Shown in pieces: positions 35,525 through 44,239 of a stretch of 64,000 bases of DNA. The stretch is taken from positions 2,418,001 to 2,482,000 of the forward strand of contig OY970063.1 of assembly GCA_963705275.1 (NCBI GenBank). The letters are read 5' to 3'. Position 1 is the stretch's first letter. The number at the start of each line of letters is the position of its first letter. This DNA comes from Fen-1135 sp963705275. Lineage in GTDB: Bacteria; Desulfobacterota; Syntrophia; Syntrophales; UBA2185. The notes under the pieces were generated by a model that was not told where the DNA came from, did not search any database, and was given only the letters and a program-made list of their open reading frames with translations. A program made the translations under genes and the position numbers.

Positions 35525-37006
35525 TTATTCTTCCTTGCTTCTCAAAAGAGGGAACAGGATAACGTCCCTTATGGAGGCAGAGTTCGTGAGGAGCATCACC
35601 AGTCTGTCGATGCCAATTCCTTCTCCCGCGGTGGGCGGCATCCCGTATTCTAATGTTCGAATATAATCTTCATCCATCTCGTGTGCCTCATCATCTCCCG
35701 CTTCCCTGGCCCTAAGCTGCATCACAAATCTTTCCCGTTGGTCAACAGGGTCGTTAATCTCGGAAAAGGCATTGGCGATTTCCTTCCCAAAAATATAAAG
35801 CTCGAATCTGTCTGTCACCACTGGATTATCGGAATTTTTTCTGGCAAGGGGAGAAACCTCGACCGGATAGTGGGTTACAAAAGTGGGCTGAATCAGCTTG
35901 TCCTCAACCTGATCTTCAAATATAGCCATCATGGCTACTCCCGGTGCGTCACTGTCCTTGATGTTCAGGCCCAGGTCTCTCGCACAGGCAATAATCCTGG
36001 CATTATCGGAGAGTGCATCGGCGGCTATCTCGCCATATTGTATAATCGCATCTCTGACGGAGATCCGCGGCCACGGGGCGGTAAAGTCAATCTCAGCTCC
36101 CTGATACTGAAACTTAGGGGAGCCAAAGAGTTCGCCGGCGACGAAGATAAACATCTCTTCGGTCAGCGCCATCAGATCCTCGTACGTGGCGTAAGCTTGA
36201 TAAAATTCCATCATAGTAAATTCAGGGTTATGAAAAGTGGAAATACCTTCATTCCTGAAGTTCTTGTTTATTTCGTAGACCCGTTCGAAACCGCCTGTGA
36301 CCAGCCGCTTCAGATACAATTCAGGGGCGATTCTCAGAAAAAAATCCATACCCAGCGCATTGTGATGTGTCTTAAAGGGGCGTGCCATGGCGCCGCCCGC
36401 CTTGGGCTGCATCATGGGGGTTTCCACTTCAAGGAAATCCCTTTCCTCCATAAAGCAGCGTATCAAATGTATGATGCGGCTCCTTTTGGCAAAGACCTCT
36501 TTAGTATCGGGATTAACAATGAGGTCGAGGTGACGCTGGCGGTATTTTGTCTCTATGTCTGTAAGGCCATGCCATTTCTCCGGCAGGGGCCGTATAGCCT
36601 TTGAAAGGAGCCTCAGTTCATCGCAATCAACCGTCAGCTCGTTCGTCCTGGTTCTGAATATCTTCCCAGCAGCAAAGATTATATCTCCCACGTCGAATCT
36701 CTTGAAAAGTGCATATGCCTTTTCTCCGACCTTATCCTTTCTGATAAAGATCTGGAGCTTCCCCGTTCTGTCCTGAATGCTTGCGAAAGATCCTTTTCCA
36801 AAGTCTCGAATTGCCATTAATCTGCCCGCCACGACGAATCTATCGGCGATCATGCCAAGAGCGTCATTGTCCATCTGGGCAAAACGGGTGATGATGGATG
36901 CGGTTGTGTCCTTGACCCGGGCGTCATTGGGATAAAGTTCAATGCCCTCAGCCTTAAGGGATTCTATCTTTTCCCTTTTCTTCCTTAAGAGTTCACTGTC
37001 TTCCAT
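35525..37006 (-). CDS. lysS: Lysyl-tRNA synthetase, class II
   Basis: Charges tRNA-Lys. The 493-aa enzyme has an N-terminal OB-fold anticodon-binding domain (VAGRLMAIRDFGKGSFASI) and the class II catalytic core. Motif 1 is EVETPMMQPKAGGAMARPF, motif 2 FRNEGISTFHNPEFTMMEF and motif 3 GIGIDRLVMLLTNS, followed by IRDVILFPLLR. ATG at 37006. It is the first gene of the long - strand run into lolC and the lipid A genes, with about 250 bases of gene-free DNA upstream towards thiC, where its promoter would lie. Confidence 0.96.
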   Translation of the reverse strand: MEDSELLRKKREKIESLKAEGIELYPNDARVKDTTASIITRFAQMDNDALGMIADRFVVAGRLMAIRDFGKGSFASIQDRTGKLQIFIRKDKVGEKAYALFKRFDVGDIIFAAGKIFRTRTNELTVDCDELRLLSKAIRPLPEKWHGLTDIETKYRQRHLDLIVNPDTKEVFAKRSRIIHLIRCFMEERDFLEVETPMMQPKAGGAMARPFKTHHNALGMDFFLRIAPELYLKRLVTGGFERVYEINKNFRNEGISTFHNPEFTMMEFYQAYATYEDLMALTEEMFIFVAGELFGSPKFQYQGAEIDFTAPWPRISVRDAIIQYGEIAADALSDNARIIACARDLGLNIKDSDAPGVAMMAIFEDQVEDKLIQPTFVTHYPVEVSPLARKNSDNPVVTDRFELYIFGKEIANAFSEINDPVDQRERFVMQLRAREAGDDEAHEMDEDYIRTLEYGMPPTAGEGIGIDRLVMLLTNSASIRDVILFPLLRSKEE

Positions 37007-37259
37007 AGATAGCTTATCCGATTCATATAAGTGGAATTTGACTATATTTTTTTTGGAGATTAGTCAAGCATGATTTGAGATTTGCGGCTTCTGTGAGGTC
37101 ATCAAGAAAAGTTGCAAAAAGTGATGTTGGGCGGCGGCAGGTCTCACTGGGTTTGCAATTTGAACCGGGCTCAAGGTAATAAGAACAGTGAAGACCTTAC
37201 GAGAAGTTGCCTTATGGAGGCGTTAAAACAACGCTGCTTATTTTTCAGGCGGGACATTC

Positions 37260-38543
37260 TCAGCCATGACCGATGATTTTTCCAAGCTTGATGGCGCAGA
37301 ATTCGCCACACATAGTACAGCCCTCTTCTTTTGCGCTCTTACTGGTTTCCAGAAGCTTTTCAGTTTTCTTCGGATCAATGGAGGCCTTCACCTGGCCTTG
37401 CCAGTCGAACTCCTTCCTGCATCGCGCCATCATATTATCCTTCTCGATGGCGCCGGGGACTTCCTTTGCTATGTCTGCGATATGGGCGGCGATCTTTGAG
37501 GCTACGACTCCTTCCCTGACATCTTCCAGTGTCGGCAGACGCAGGTGTTCTGAGGGAGTGACGTAGCAGAGGAAGTCTGCACCCAACGATCCTGCAATCG
37601 CACCGCCAATTGCCGAAGTAATGTGGTCATAACCAGGGGCTATGTCCGTCGGCAGTGGGCCCAGAACATAAAAAGGCGCGCCGTCGCACAGACTTTTCTG
37701 TAACTGTATGTTAGCCTGGATTTCATTGATGGGTACATGACCGGGGCCTTCGATCATGACCTGGACTCCTTCCCCTCTTGCTCTTTTTGCGAGTTCGCCC
37801 AGGAGAATGAGCTCCTGCACCTGTCCCCGGTCGGTTGCATCGGCAATACAGCCCGGCCGAAGACCGTCGCCGAGGCTCAGAACCATGTCATAACGCTTCG
37901 CTATTCTCAACAGTCTGTCATAGCTTTCATAGAGGGGGTTTTCTCTGTCATTAAATGACATCCAGTTCCTGATGATGGAACCGCCGCGGCTGACAATACC
38001 TAAGATGCGACCTTCTTCTTCGATACAAGCTACACTTCTCCTCGTCACGCCGCAGTGAACGGTGATGAAATCTACGCCGTCCTCCCCATTTTCTTCGATA
38101 ACCCGAAACATGTCTTCAGCGGTCATCTCCAGGATAGCCTTCTTTGTTCCCAGCATCTCAGCGGCAGCCTGATATATGGGAACCGTCCCTACGGGAACGG
38201 TTGATGCCTTGATGATTCTCTTCCTGATCTTCCTGACATCCCCTCCTGTGGAGAGGTCCATGATCGTATCCGCCCCTGCGGCGACTGAAACTCTTACTTT
38301 TTTCAGTTCCATGTCCAGATCGACGCGATCCTTTGATGTACCTATATTGGCATTGATCTTTGTTCTGAGACCCTTGCCTATGGCAAGAGGCGCTATTGCG
38401 GTGTGCTTTTTATTGCGGATCACCACGATTGTGCCCTTCTCGACACCATTACGGATAAATTCAGGGGATACCCCTTCTTCCTTGGCACATAACTTCATTT
38501 CCTGAGATATGAAGCCATTGAGTGCCTTCTTCAATTGAGTCAT
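37260..38543 (-). CDS. thiC: Phosphomethylpyrimidine synthase ThiC (short form)
   Basis: Radical SAM enzyme that rearranges aminoimidazole ribotide to the HMP pyrimidine of thiamine. 427 aa, the shorter form lacking the N-terminal extension of the E. coli enzyme. Core segments include MDLSTGGDVRKIRKRI, TVPVGTVPIYQA and FITVHCGVTRRSV. The C-terminal Fe-S motif is CTMCGEFC, a CX2CX3C spacing versus CX2CX4C in long ThiC proteins. It is transcribed from a leader that contains a TPP riboswitch (38637-38712), so expression should fall when TPP is abundant. No other thi gene is adjacent. Confidence 0.95.
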   Translation of the reverse strand: MTQLKKALNGFISQEMKLCAKEEGVSPEFIRNGVEKGTIVVIRNKKHTAIAPLAIGKGLRTKINANIGTSKDRVDLDMELKKVRVSVAAGADTIMDLSTGGDVRKIRKRIIKASTVPVGTVPIYQAAAEMLGTKKAILEMTAEDMFRVIEENGEDGVDFITVHCGVTRRSVACIEEEGRILGIVSRGGSIIRNWMSFNDRENPLYESYDRLLRIAKRYDMVLSLGDGLRPGCIADATDRGQVQELILLGELAKRARGEGVQVMIEGPGHVPINEIQANIQLQKSLCDGAPFYVLGPLPTDIAPGYDHITSAIGGAIAGSLGADFLCYVTPSEHLRLPTLEDVREGVVASKIAAHIADIAKEVPGAIEKDNMMARCRKEFDWQGQVKASIDPKKTEKLLETSKSAKEEGCTMCGEFCAIKLGKIIGHG

Positions 38544-38583
38544 TTCAAAACCGCTCCTGTCATTAGAACTATATAAACAATAC

Positions 38584-38612
38584 GGGGCATACCCCCTTTA
38601 AGGATATGCCCC
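38584..38612 (-). promoter_or_regulatory. Candidate expression-platform hairpin of the thiC riboswitch
   Basis: Between the TPP aptamer and the thiC start, the minus strand forms a perfect 8-bp stem: GGGGCATA (read from 38612 down) with TATGCCCC (ending at 38584). The loop holds a GGGGG run. No strong U-tract follows, so it could be a terminator-like or a ribosome-site-masking element. The assignment comes from position and pairing only. Confidence 0.45.
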
Positions 38613-38636
38613 CATAAGAAATATTACGCAGATTCT

Positions 38637-38712
38637 ATTTCCTCCGCTGGAATTATCCAGATCAGGTTCTAAGGGTATATTCTCAGCCCGGTCGGCACCC
38701 CTGCATAGTTGG
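38637..38712 (-). ncRNA. TPP (thi-box) riboswitch aptamer
   Basis: Read on the minus strand, the leader of thiC contains the THI-element order: GGGGTGC, then CTGAGA, then ACCCTTAGAACCTGATCTG and GATAATTCCAGCGGAGGAA. These are the conserved P2/P4/P5 strands that bind thiamine diphosphate. It lies about 95-170 bases before the thiC ATG at 38543, the expected position for feedback control. Confidence 0.95.
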
Positions 38713-38760
38713 TTTATCGTGATTTGTAATGCATTTTTTTTATGAAATCAAGCACAAATT

Positions 38761-38793
38761 GAAGCTCTCTGCAGTAAACTGCGGAGAATCTTC
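38761..38793 (+). repeat. Dispersed hairpin repeat, copy 1 (REP-like)
   Basis: GAAG-CT-CTCTGCAG, a TAAA loop, CTGCGGAG-AAT-CTTC: a two-part stem with a small internal loop. It is nearly identical to copy 2 at 54523-54555, and the flanking bases are similar for some distance (AAATT before; a CTTAA and a TCGCT motif after). It lies between the thiC riboswitch and the ssb promoter. Confidence 0.7.
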
Positions 38794-38855
38794 GTCCTTA
38801 ATAACAGTGTTTCCCATTCGCTCGCTACCGGATTCGATGTTTGTCCAATTTTAGA

Positions 38856-38884
38856 TTGCTAAGATCTGTAATGTTTTGTATGAT
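38856..38884 (+). promoter_or_regulatory. Candidate sigma70 promoter of ssb
   Basis: TTGCTA at 38856-38861 and TATGAT at 38879-38884, separated by exactly 17 bases, match the -35 and -10 consensus at four and five of six positions. Transcription would start near 38891, about 30 bases before the ssb ATG. Confidence 0.55.
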
Positions 38885-38920
38885 CCCGAAACTCACCGGA
38901 TGCAGGAAGGGGGGACAAGA

Positions 38921-39337
38921 ATGGTTAATAAGGCAATATTAATTGGCAGGCTGGGTGCGGATCCAGAAGTAAGATACACGCCTGATGGGACCATGGTGGT
39001 CAATTTTCGCTTGGCAACTGATCTTCAATGGAAGGATAAGGCCGGAGAAAAGATTCAGAGAACGGAATGGCACAGGATAGTGGCATATGGCAAATTGGCC
39101 GAAATCTGCAGCAATTATCTTTCCAAGGGGAAATTGATATTCGTTGAAGGGAGAATTCAGACACGTTCCTGGGAAGACAAAGACGGCGCAAAGCGATCCA
39201 CGACAGAGATTGTTGCATCAAATATGCAAATGCTGGATTCGAAGGGACAAGTACGCAGCCAGGATGCGCCTGCTGATGATCATGGTCGTGCGCCAGGAGG
39301 GCCAGAATCGGCGCCGGACGATGATGTTCCCTTCTAG
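38921..39337 (+). CDS. ssb: Single-stranded DNA-binding protein
   Basis: Tetrameric OB-fold protein that coats single-stranded DNA in replication and repair. 138 aa: MVNKAILIGRLGADPEVRYT and RTEWHRIVAYGKLAEICSNY form the OB fold (about 1-108), with a short flexible linker and the acidic C-terminal tip DDDVPF that binds partner proteins. The ATG at 38921 has GGGGGGAC upstream; the longer in-frame start at 38876 would overlap the likely promoter. It is divergent from thiC and convergent with tatA. Confidence 0.95.
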   Translation: MVNKAILIGRLGADPEVRYTPDGTMVVNFRLATDLQWKDKAGEKIQRTEWHRIVAYGKLAEICSNYLSKGKLIFVEGRIQTRSWEDKDGAKRSTTEIVASNMQMLDSKGQVRSQDAPADDHGRAPGGPESAPDDDVPF

Positions 39338-39349
39338 CCTGCGTGCGCC

Positions 39350-39538
39350 TTATTTTTTTTCATCGACCTTCTTACGGTCTGGCGTCGTGTCGTCCTCATC
39401 CGATCCATGGATTGATTTCTTGAAGTTCTTGATGCCCTTGCCAATGGCGCTGCCAATTTCCGGAATCTTGCCGGCGCCAAAGATGATGAGAATAATCACC
39501 AGAATTACAATTAACTCAGGCACTCCTAGTCCAAACAT
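39350..39538 (-). CDS. tatA: Sec-independent protein translocase TatA/TatE
   Basis: 62-aa pore-forming component of the twin-arginine translocase for folded proteins. One N-terminal helix (ELIVILVIILIIFG), the hinge FGAGKIPEIGSAIGKGIKNF forming the amphipathic helix, and a charged tail are exactly the TatA pattern. GAGGTCACC lies upstream of the ATG. tatB/tatC are not nearby, so this copy is encoded apart from the rest of the system. Confidence 0.93.
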   Translation of the reverse strand: MFGLGVPELIVILVIILIIFGAGKIPEIGSAIGKGIKNFKKSIHGSDEDDTTPDRKKVDEKK

Positions 39539-39610
39539 GGTTCGGTGACCTCTTTTCTAATATTAATAACAAGTTTATAGCACCAAGATGCCTTTGTCAA
39601 ACCTATAAGT

Positions 39611-40525
39611 TCACGGCAGCTTCAGATGAACAACCTGGCCTGGTTCGCCCAGGTTTCCCATAGATTTTCCTTGAAATGTGATGTCGATACCTCCGGCGTT
39701 GCCAACATCAATAATAAAACGAGACGCGTCCCTCTCTATTTTTTCACCTGGTTGCAGCAATATCTCATATGGTGGGTCATCATCTGCTGTGATCCTTAAC
39801 CATGTCAGCTCTCTGGCTTCCACACTTATCTTATATGTGTCATCTGTGTTCACTTGGCTTCTATCAATCTTCTCAGATGCTGCTGTAGCCTGCTTCATCT
39901 TCTGCTTCTCTTGAGCTTCGGAGACGGCCGGTTGTGTCTGCGCGAGGGGGATTGATTGGGCATTGCCTTCTTGGGTCCCTGGAGCCATATTTGCCTGATC
40001 CGTAGCTTCACTCTTGGGAGTTTTTTCAATAGCGTCGGTAGTCTTTAAACTGATTGACTTATGCTCCGGTTCGGAGACTTGGTTTTTTACGACGTCAATT
40101 AACGTTTCATACGTGGATAGCGAGAAAGTGACAAGACCAACGGTAATAATAACTAATGATCCCCACAAGAGAACCTTGTAGAACAGCCGGGTGGATTTGG
40201 GGATCTCTTTAATTTTTGCGTTCCGGTAAGTCGGATTGAGCGTTTCTAGGTATTGCTCATAGCGAGCGATGATTACATCGCTGTCGATGTCTAGGGTCTT
40301 TGCGTATTTCTTGATGAAGGACTTCGTAAAAACTGGCGCTGGAAGCAGGTGAAAGTCGCCATTTTCTATGGCCGCGAGATTGGCTGCGCTGATCCGGGTG
40401 CGTTCGAATATAGCCCTCAATGTAAGGCCCTTTGATTCCCTGATAGATTTTAGATCGTATTCTGCAATACCCAAGTCCTGGTGGGGTTTTGCCGATTGCT
40501 GTGTGGTTTTTGAGTTATTAACCAT
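39611..40525 (-). CDS. RodZ-like cytoskeletal/HTH membrane protein
   Basis: 304 aa: an N-terminal Xre-type helix-turn-helix of the HTH_25 type (LKSIRESKGLTLRAIFERTRI, about 25-90), a single transmembrane helix (LLWGSLVIITVGLVTFSL, about 118-136), a periplasmic linker rich in charged and Q residues, and a C-terminal DUF4115 beta domain (WLRITADDDPPYEILLQPGE). This is the RodZ layout, in which the cytoplasmic HTH contacts MreB and supports rod shape. Genes for mreB are not in the window. It follows tatA with about 70 bases between them. Confidence 0.85.
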   Translation of the reverse strand: MVNNSKTTQQSAKPHQDLGIAEYDLKSIRESKGLTLRAIFERTRISAANLAAIENGDFHLLPAPVFTKSFIKKYAKTLDIDSDVIIARYEQYLETLNPTYRNAKIKEIPKSTRLFYKVLLWGSLVIITVGLVTFSLSTYETLIDVVKNQVSEPEHKSISLKTTDAIEKTPKSEATDQANMAPGTQEGNAQSIPLAQTQPAVSEAQEKQKMKQATAASEKIDRSQVNTDDTYKISVEARELTWLRITADDDPPYEILLQPGEKIERDASRFIIDVGNAGGIDITFQGKSMGNLGEPGQVVHLKLP

Positions 40526-40898
40526 GATTAATATTCCGGTTCGCTGCTAAGTCAGTAATGGTAGCGACTTTTCAAGCCTGATATTTAGCAAATCATATCA
40601 AGTAGGTAATTACCAGCAATTTCTGAGCCACGCAACAGAAAGATGCAACTTTCATAAATTGTGAGAGCTTGGTATATGTCAGTATGTCCTTGCAGTCAAG
40701 ACGGGAGAATATCCTTCTTATGCTTATACCGGCAGGTGCCTGAAGTGGACTAAAATCTGACGCCCAAACATGAAAGCAGAGACAAGTGTGAATATTCAAG
40801 ACACAATTTACCGAAACGGGAAGACCCGGAATTCTGATATTCAAATTATAATGAATCCGCGTGAATTAAAGATATCCCCTGATAGGAGAATTTAGCTT
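40526..40898. other. Gene-free interval between the rodZ-like and IMPase genes
   Basis: About 370 bases with divergent genes on both sides, so it should hold both promoters. An ATG-started 41-codon frame at 40770-40895 ends just before the IMPase ribosome site, but it shows no family features and I do not call it. No repeat, tRNA or strong terminator was seen. Confidence 0.5.
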
Positions 40899-41690
40899 AT
40901 GGATGATCGCACTGAGTTTGTAATAGCTGTAGCAAGAGAAGCGGGTATATTTTTGAAACAAAGGCTGCATGAGAAACACGTAATAAGTTATAAAGGGGAA
41001 ATAGATATTGTCACAGAGGAAGATCGGCTTTCTGAAGGGATAATTACTTCCAGAATTCACGAGCGTTACCCCGATCACGACATACTTGCAGAAGAATCGA
41101 CGGGAATGGCTCGACGTTCGAGGTGTCGATGGATAATTGATCCCTTAGATGGGACGACGAATTATGCTCACGGTTATCCGGTTTTCTGTGTATCCATTGC
41201 CTTTGAAAAAGATAGTGAAATCCATCTGGGCGTAATCTACAACCCTATGTTGGATGAAATGTTTGTGGCGGAAAAAGGCAAAGGGGCTTTCTTAAATGGC
41301 AACAAGATAACAGTATCAAATACGACGGATATTTCCAAGGGTCTTCTGGCTACCGGTTTTCCCTACGACATACGGTCTGACAGAAACAATAATATCAATT
41401 ACTTTAACGGGATGGCGAAAAGCGCCCAGGCTATTCGCAGGGCGGGGTCCGCGGCTCTTGACATGGCCTATATTGCGGCTGGCCGTTTTGACGGCTTTTG
41501 GGAACTAAAACTAATGCCGTGGGATACGGCTGCCGGGTGGCTTATGATCCGTCAATCGGGAGGTATCGTAACGGATCTCTTCGGCGGCGCATTCCACCTT
41601 GAATCTCCGCATGTTTTAGCCACAAATGGAAAGATACACCACGGCGTGATTGATATATTTAATAGAATTGACCGGGAAAGCATGCCGTAA
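40899..41690 (+). CDS. Inositol monophosphatase family phosphatase (SuhB-like)
   Basis: Mg2+-dependent sugar/inositol phosphatase fold, 263 aa. All three metal-binding motifs are present: ILAEESTG (Glu66), WIIDPLDGTTNYAHG (Asp81, Asp84) and LMPWDTAAGWLM. The physiological substrate is not defined by the sequence; relatives include inositol-1-phosphatase, SuhB and FBPase-like enzymes. ATG at 40899 with AGGAGA about 11 bases upstream. It stands alone, with about 190 bases to the next gene. Confidence 0.93.
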   Translation: MDDRTEFVIAVAREAGIFLKQRLHEKHVISYKGEIDIVTEEDRLSEGIITSRIHERYPDHDILAEESTGMARRSRCRWIIDPLDGTTNYAHGYPVFCVSIAFEKDSEIHLGVIYNPMLDEMFVAEKGKGAFLNGNKITVSNTTDISKGLLATGFPYDIRSDRNNNINYFNGMAKSAQAIRRAGSAALDMAYIAAGRFDGFWELKLMPWDTAAGWLMIRQSGGIVTDLFGGAFHLESPHVLATNGKIHHGVIDIFNRIDRESMP

Positions 41691-41876
41691 CTGGGTCCTC
41701 TTGTATCTTGCTTGTCTCGAATGCAATTATCCGAACGACCCCGTGCCTGTCAAAATCTGCAGGAGCAATCCCTAACCTGTGGTGAATAACATAACCGCTA
41801 TTTATTAATACTGTGATAAGGATAAATAGTAATTATATCATTTATGCAAACCTTATAACGAACAGGATTCTGTAAA

Positions 41877-43442
41877 GTGATTCTTATCCATCCACCAGTT
41901 GTAAAACCCTGCGAACCGCCAGCAGGACTGGCGAAACTGGCAGGCGTCATGTATGACCACGGCATTCTCTGTAAAGTTATTGATGCCAATTTGGAAGGTC
42001 TCTCAAGCCTGCTTCTGGAAGGGGGAAGCGCGGAACATAAGCGCACAAGGCATATCGATGATAGCGACAGCACAATTCCGGAAAATTTATTGAACACTTG
42101 GACAAGCCGTTCATTCCGTCATCTGGGAAGCAACATTGCTGCTTTAACCTCTTGGGAGGGCTATAAGAATATTGATAGCTATAAGCGTGCGGTAATTGAC
42201 CTCAACCGGGTTCTCGAGGTAACGGTGTCTCACGGCGATGCGCATCTGAGTCTATCCAATTACCTCGATCGGAATCTTTCGCCGGTCAGAAGCGCAGACT
42301 TGATAAGAGCTTCTGAGTCACCGGAACAAAATCCGTTCTATCCATATTTCAAGAATCGTCTTCTGGCGGCGCTTGAACAGGAAAACACCGCCACTGTGGG
42401 TTTTTCATTGAACTATCTGAGCCAGGCATTGTGCACCTTTGCCATGATCGGCTTCTTAAAACGCCGATGCCCCGGTATCAGAGTGGTCTTGGGCGGCGGG
42501 CTGGTCACATCGTGGGTACGGCGGCCCGGATGGTCGAATCCATTCGGCGGCCTCGTTGATGACATGGTGGCAGGACCGGGAGAGGCCGCTCTTCTTTCAA
42601 TTCACGGTGCTGCCTGTCAGCAGTGTCATCATACTCCTGACTATGCCGTTTCACTCATGAAGGGATATCTGTCTCCGGGCTTCATCTTGCCGTACAGTGC
42701 ATCGAGTGGTTGCTACTGGAACAAGTGTTCGTTTTGTCCCGAGAAGGCAGAGGGGAATCCCCATGAACCGGTGCCTGTAGAGAAGGTAATCGCGGATATC
42801 CATAGCCTTGCTCGGAGAACGAAACCCGCCCTTGTTCATTTCCTGGATAATGCAGTTACTCCGGCACTTCTGAATACTATAGCGGAATCGTCTTTCAGCT
42901 TACCGTGGTATGCATTCGCCAAAGTTTCCTCGCACCTGACTGATCTCAACTTCTGCCGGGCTCTAAAACGATCAGGTTGTGTCATGCTGCAGCTTGGGCT
43001 GGAATCCGGTGATCAGGATGTCTTAGACAGCATGCAAAAAGGATTTGATCTGAGAACGGCGTCCGCCGTTCTCGCGACCCTGGAAAAAGCCGGCATTGCG
43101 ACCTACGTTTACCTGATTTTCGGAACTCCCGCGGAATCAGTCAGTGAGGCGCGCAAGACCCTTGATTTTGCAGCACAGCACAGCGGGCAAATAGATTTTC
43201 TGAACCTTGCAATCTTCAACCTCCCGGCTTATAGCCCGGAGGCGCAGGAACTCGACTTGAGTGATTTTTATGAAGGAGACCTGTCACTTTACAGGGATTT
43301 TCTGCATCCCCGCGGGTGGAAAAGGAGTCTTGTGAGGCAATTTCTCGACAGGGAATTCAGAAGGCATCCTGCCATTGCCCCGATATTGAGGAAAGCCCCA
43401 CCTATATTTACCTCCAATCATGCCCCTTTTTTCATGATGTGA
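41877..43442 (+). CDS. Radical SAM protein with N-terminal B12-binding-like domain
   Basis: 521 aa of unknown substrate. The first 25 residues (MILIHPPVVKPCEPPAGLAK) and the later VVLGGGLVTS segment look like a cobalamin-binding Rossmann-type domain of the B12-radical SAM class. The radical SAM core follows with the cluster motif SSGCYWNKCSFCPEKAEG (C279, C284, C287), which has CX4CX2C spacing rather than the usual CX3CX2C. FLDNAVTPALLN and MLQLGLESGDQDVLDSMQKG then form core strands. GTG start at 41877. The neighbours give no pathway clue. Distant relation to HpnP/BchE-type methylases or oxidative cyclases is possible, but not specific. Confidence 0.8.
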   Translation: MILIHPPVVKPCEPPAGLAKLAGVMYDHGILCKVIDANLEGLSSLLLEGGSAEHKRTRHIDDSDSTIPENLLNTWTSRSFRHLGSNIAALTSWEGYKNIDSYKRAVIDLNRVLEVTVSHGDAHLSLSNYLDRNLSPVRSADLIRASESPEQNPFYPYFKNRLLAALEQENTATVGFSLNYLSQALCTFAMIGFLKRRCPGIRVVLGGGLVTSWVRRPGWSNPFGGLVDDMVAGPGEAALLSIHGAACQQCHHTPDYAVSLMKGYLSPGFILPYSASSGCYWNKCSFCPEKAEGNPHEPVPVEKVIADIHSLARRTKPALVHFLDNAVTPALLNTIAESSFSLPWYAFAKVSSHLTDLNFCRALKRSGCVMLQLGLESGDQDVLDSMQKGFDLRTASAVLATLEKAGIATYVYLIFGTPAESVSEARKTLDFAAQHSGQIDFLNLAIFNLPAYSPEAQELDLSDFYEGDLSLYRDFLHPRGWKRSLVRQFLDREFRRHPAIAPILRKAPPIFTSNHAPFFMM

Positions 43443-43647
43443 ACACACTAAATGTTTGTTTTGTGACCGTCGTCCTTTTTGCGGCTAGACGTAACTTTTA
43501 TATTGATTTATCTTTAGCTTTTCATTAAGATTACGGGCAATTAGTTGGAATAAAAGCATAAAAACGGCGACATCATCATTGATGAAGCCTAAGACAGAAA
43601 TGGAAAATGAATATCTCATTATTCATTTTCCACAAGAAGGAAAAAGC

Positions 43648-44193
43648 ATGGAAAAAATTTCAATTGTTAGGAGACGAAAAGACGGGGCTTTCAAGCTTGC
43701 GGGAGAGCGACACTCTGGAATTGATTCACATTCGCTTCATGGGCAGGAATTGATCGAGATTCCAGCCAGCGTGTTGAGTCAAACTCTCAAGTACATGAGG
43801 AAGCAATCGCGCACTCTGGAGGTACCTGTTGCGAATATTAATGACGCGATTTCGATTAATTTGACACCGGAACAGTATGACCTCGTCAAGTCAAACCGCT
43901 ATGTGAAATATTTCCTGGATGGCGACAAAACGGGCGTATCTTTAGATATACAAAGGCATAAAGAAGGGCAGATTATTTTCAATTTCCAATTCAAGAAAGT
44001 AGATACTGTAAGAATGCTCAAGGCAAAACATGTTTGTCAAATGCTGCAGATCAGCAACAGCCTGCTCATGAACCTAGTCAAGTCAAAAAAGATTAGAAGC
44101 TATAAGGTTGGCAGGCTGAGGCGCTTCTTGTTGCAGGATGTCCTTGATTATCTCTCAAGAAGTGAAGAGGTTTCTGGAAGTTCCAAGTCATGA
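43648..44193 (+). CDS. DNA-binding protein with excisionase/MerR-type HTH at the C-terminus
   Basis: 181 aa. The C-terminal 55 residues (LKAKHVCQMLQISNSLLMN, LVKSKKIRSYKVGRLRRFL) match the excisionase-family helix-turn-helix that binds DNA through a winged helix. The N-terminal part (about 120 residues) shows an N/I/P-rich segment (TPEQYDLVKSNRYVKYFL) and no family I recognise. The ATG at 43648 has an ideal AAGGA site 6 bases upstream; ATGs at 43582 and 43600 are less well placed. It is 46 bases before an ExeA-type ATPase gene, so the two are probably one operon. Confidence 0.7.
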   Translation: MEKISIVRRRKDGAFKLAGERHSGIDSHSLHGQELIEIPASVLSQTLKYMRKQSRTLEVPVANINDAISINLTPEQYDLVKSNRYVKYFLDGDKTGVSLDIQRHKEGQIIFNFQFKKVDTVRMLKAKHVCQMLQISNSLLMNLVKSKKIRSYKVGRLRRFLLQDVLDYLSRSEEVSGSSKS

Positions 44194-44239
44194 AGCTTTC
44201 GCAGATTAGTGTCTCAGGCATCGAGGAGGTATTGAACAT

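Noticed and set aside
38584..38612. A classic intrinsic terminator in the thiC leader
   Set aside because: The hairpin is perfect but lacks a proper U-tract on the minus strand, so I list it only as an expression-platform candidate.
40770..40895. A 41-codon ATG frame upstream of the IMPase gene
   Set aside because: No ribosome-binding site, no recognisable residues and no partner; it looks like a chance frame in intergenic DNA.
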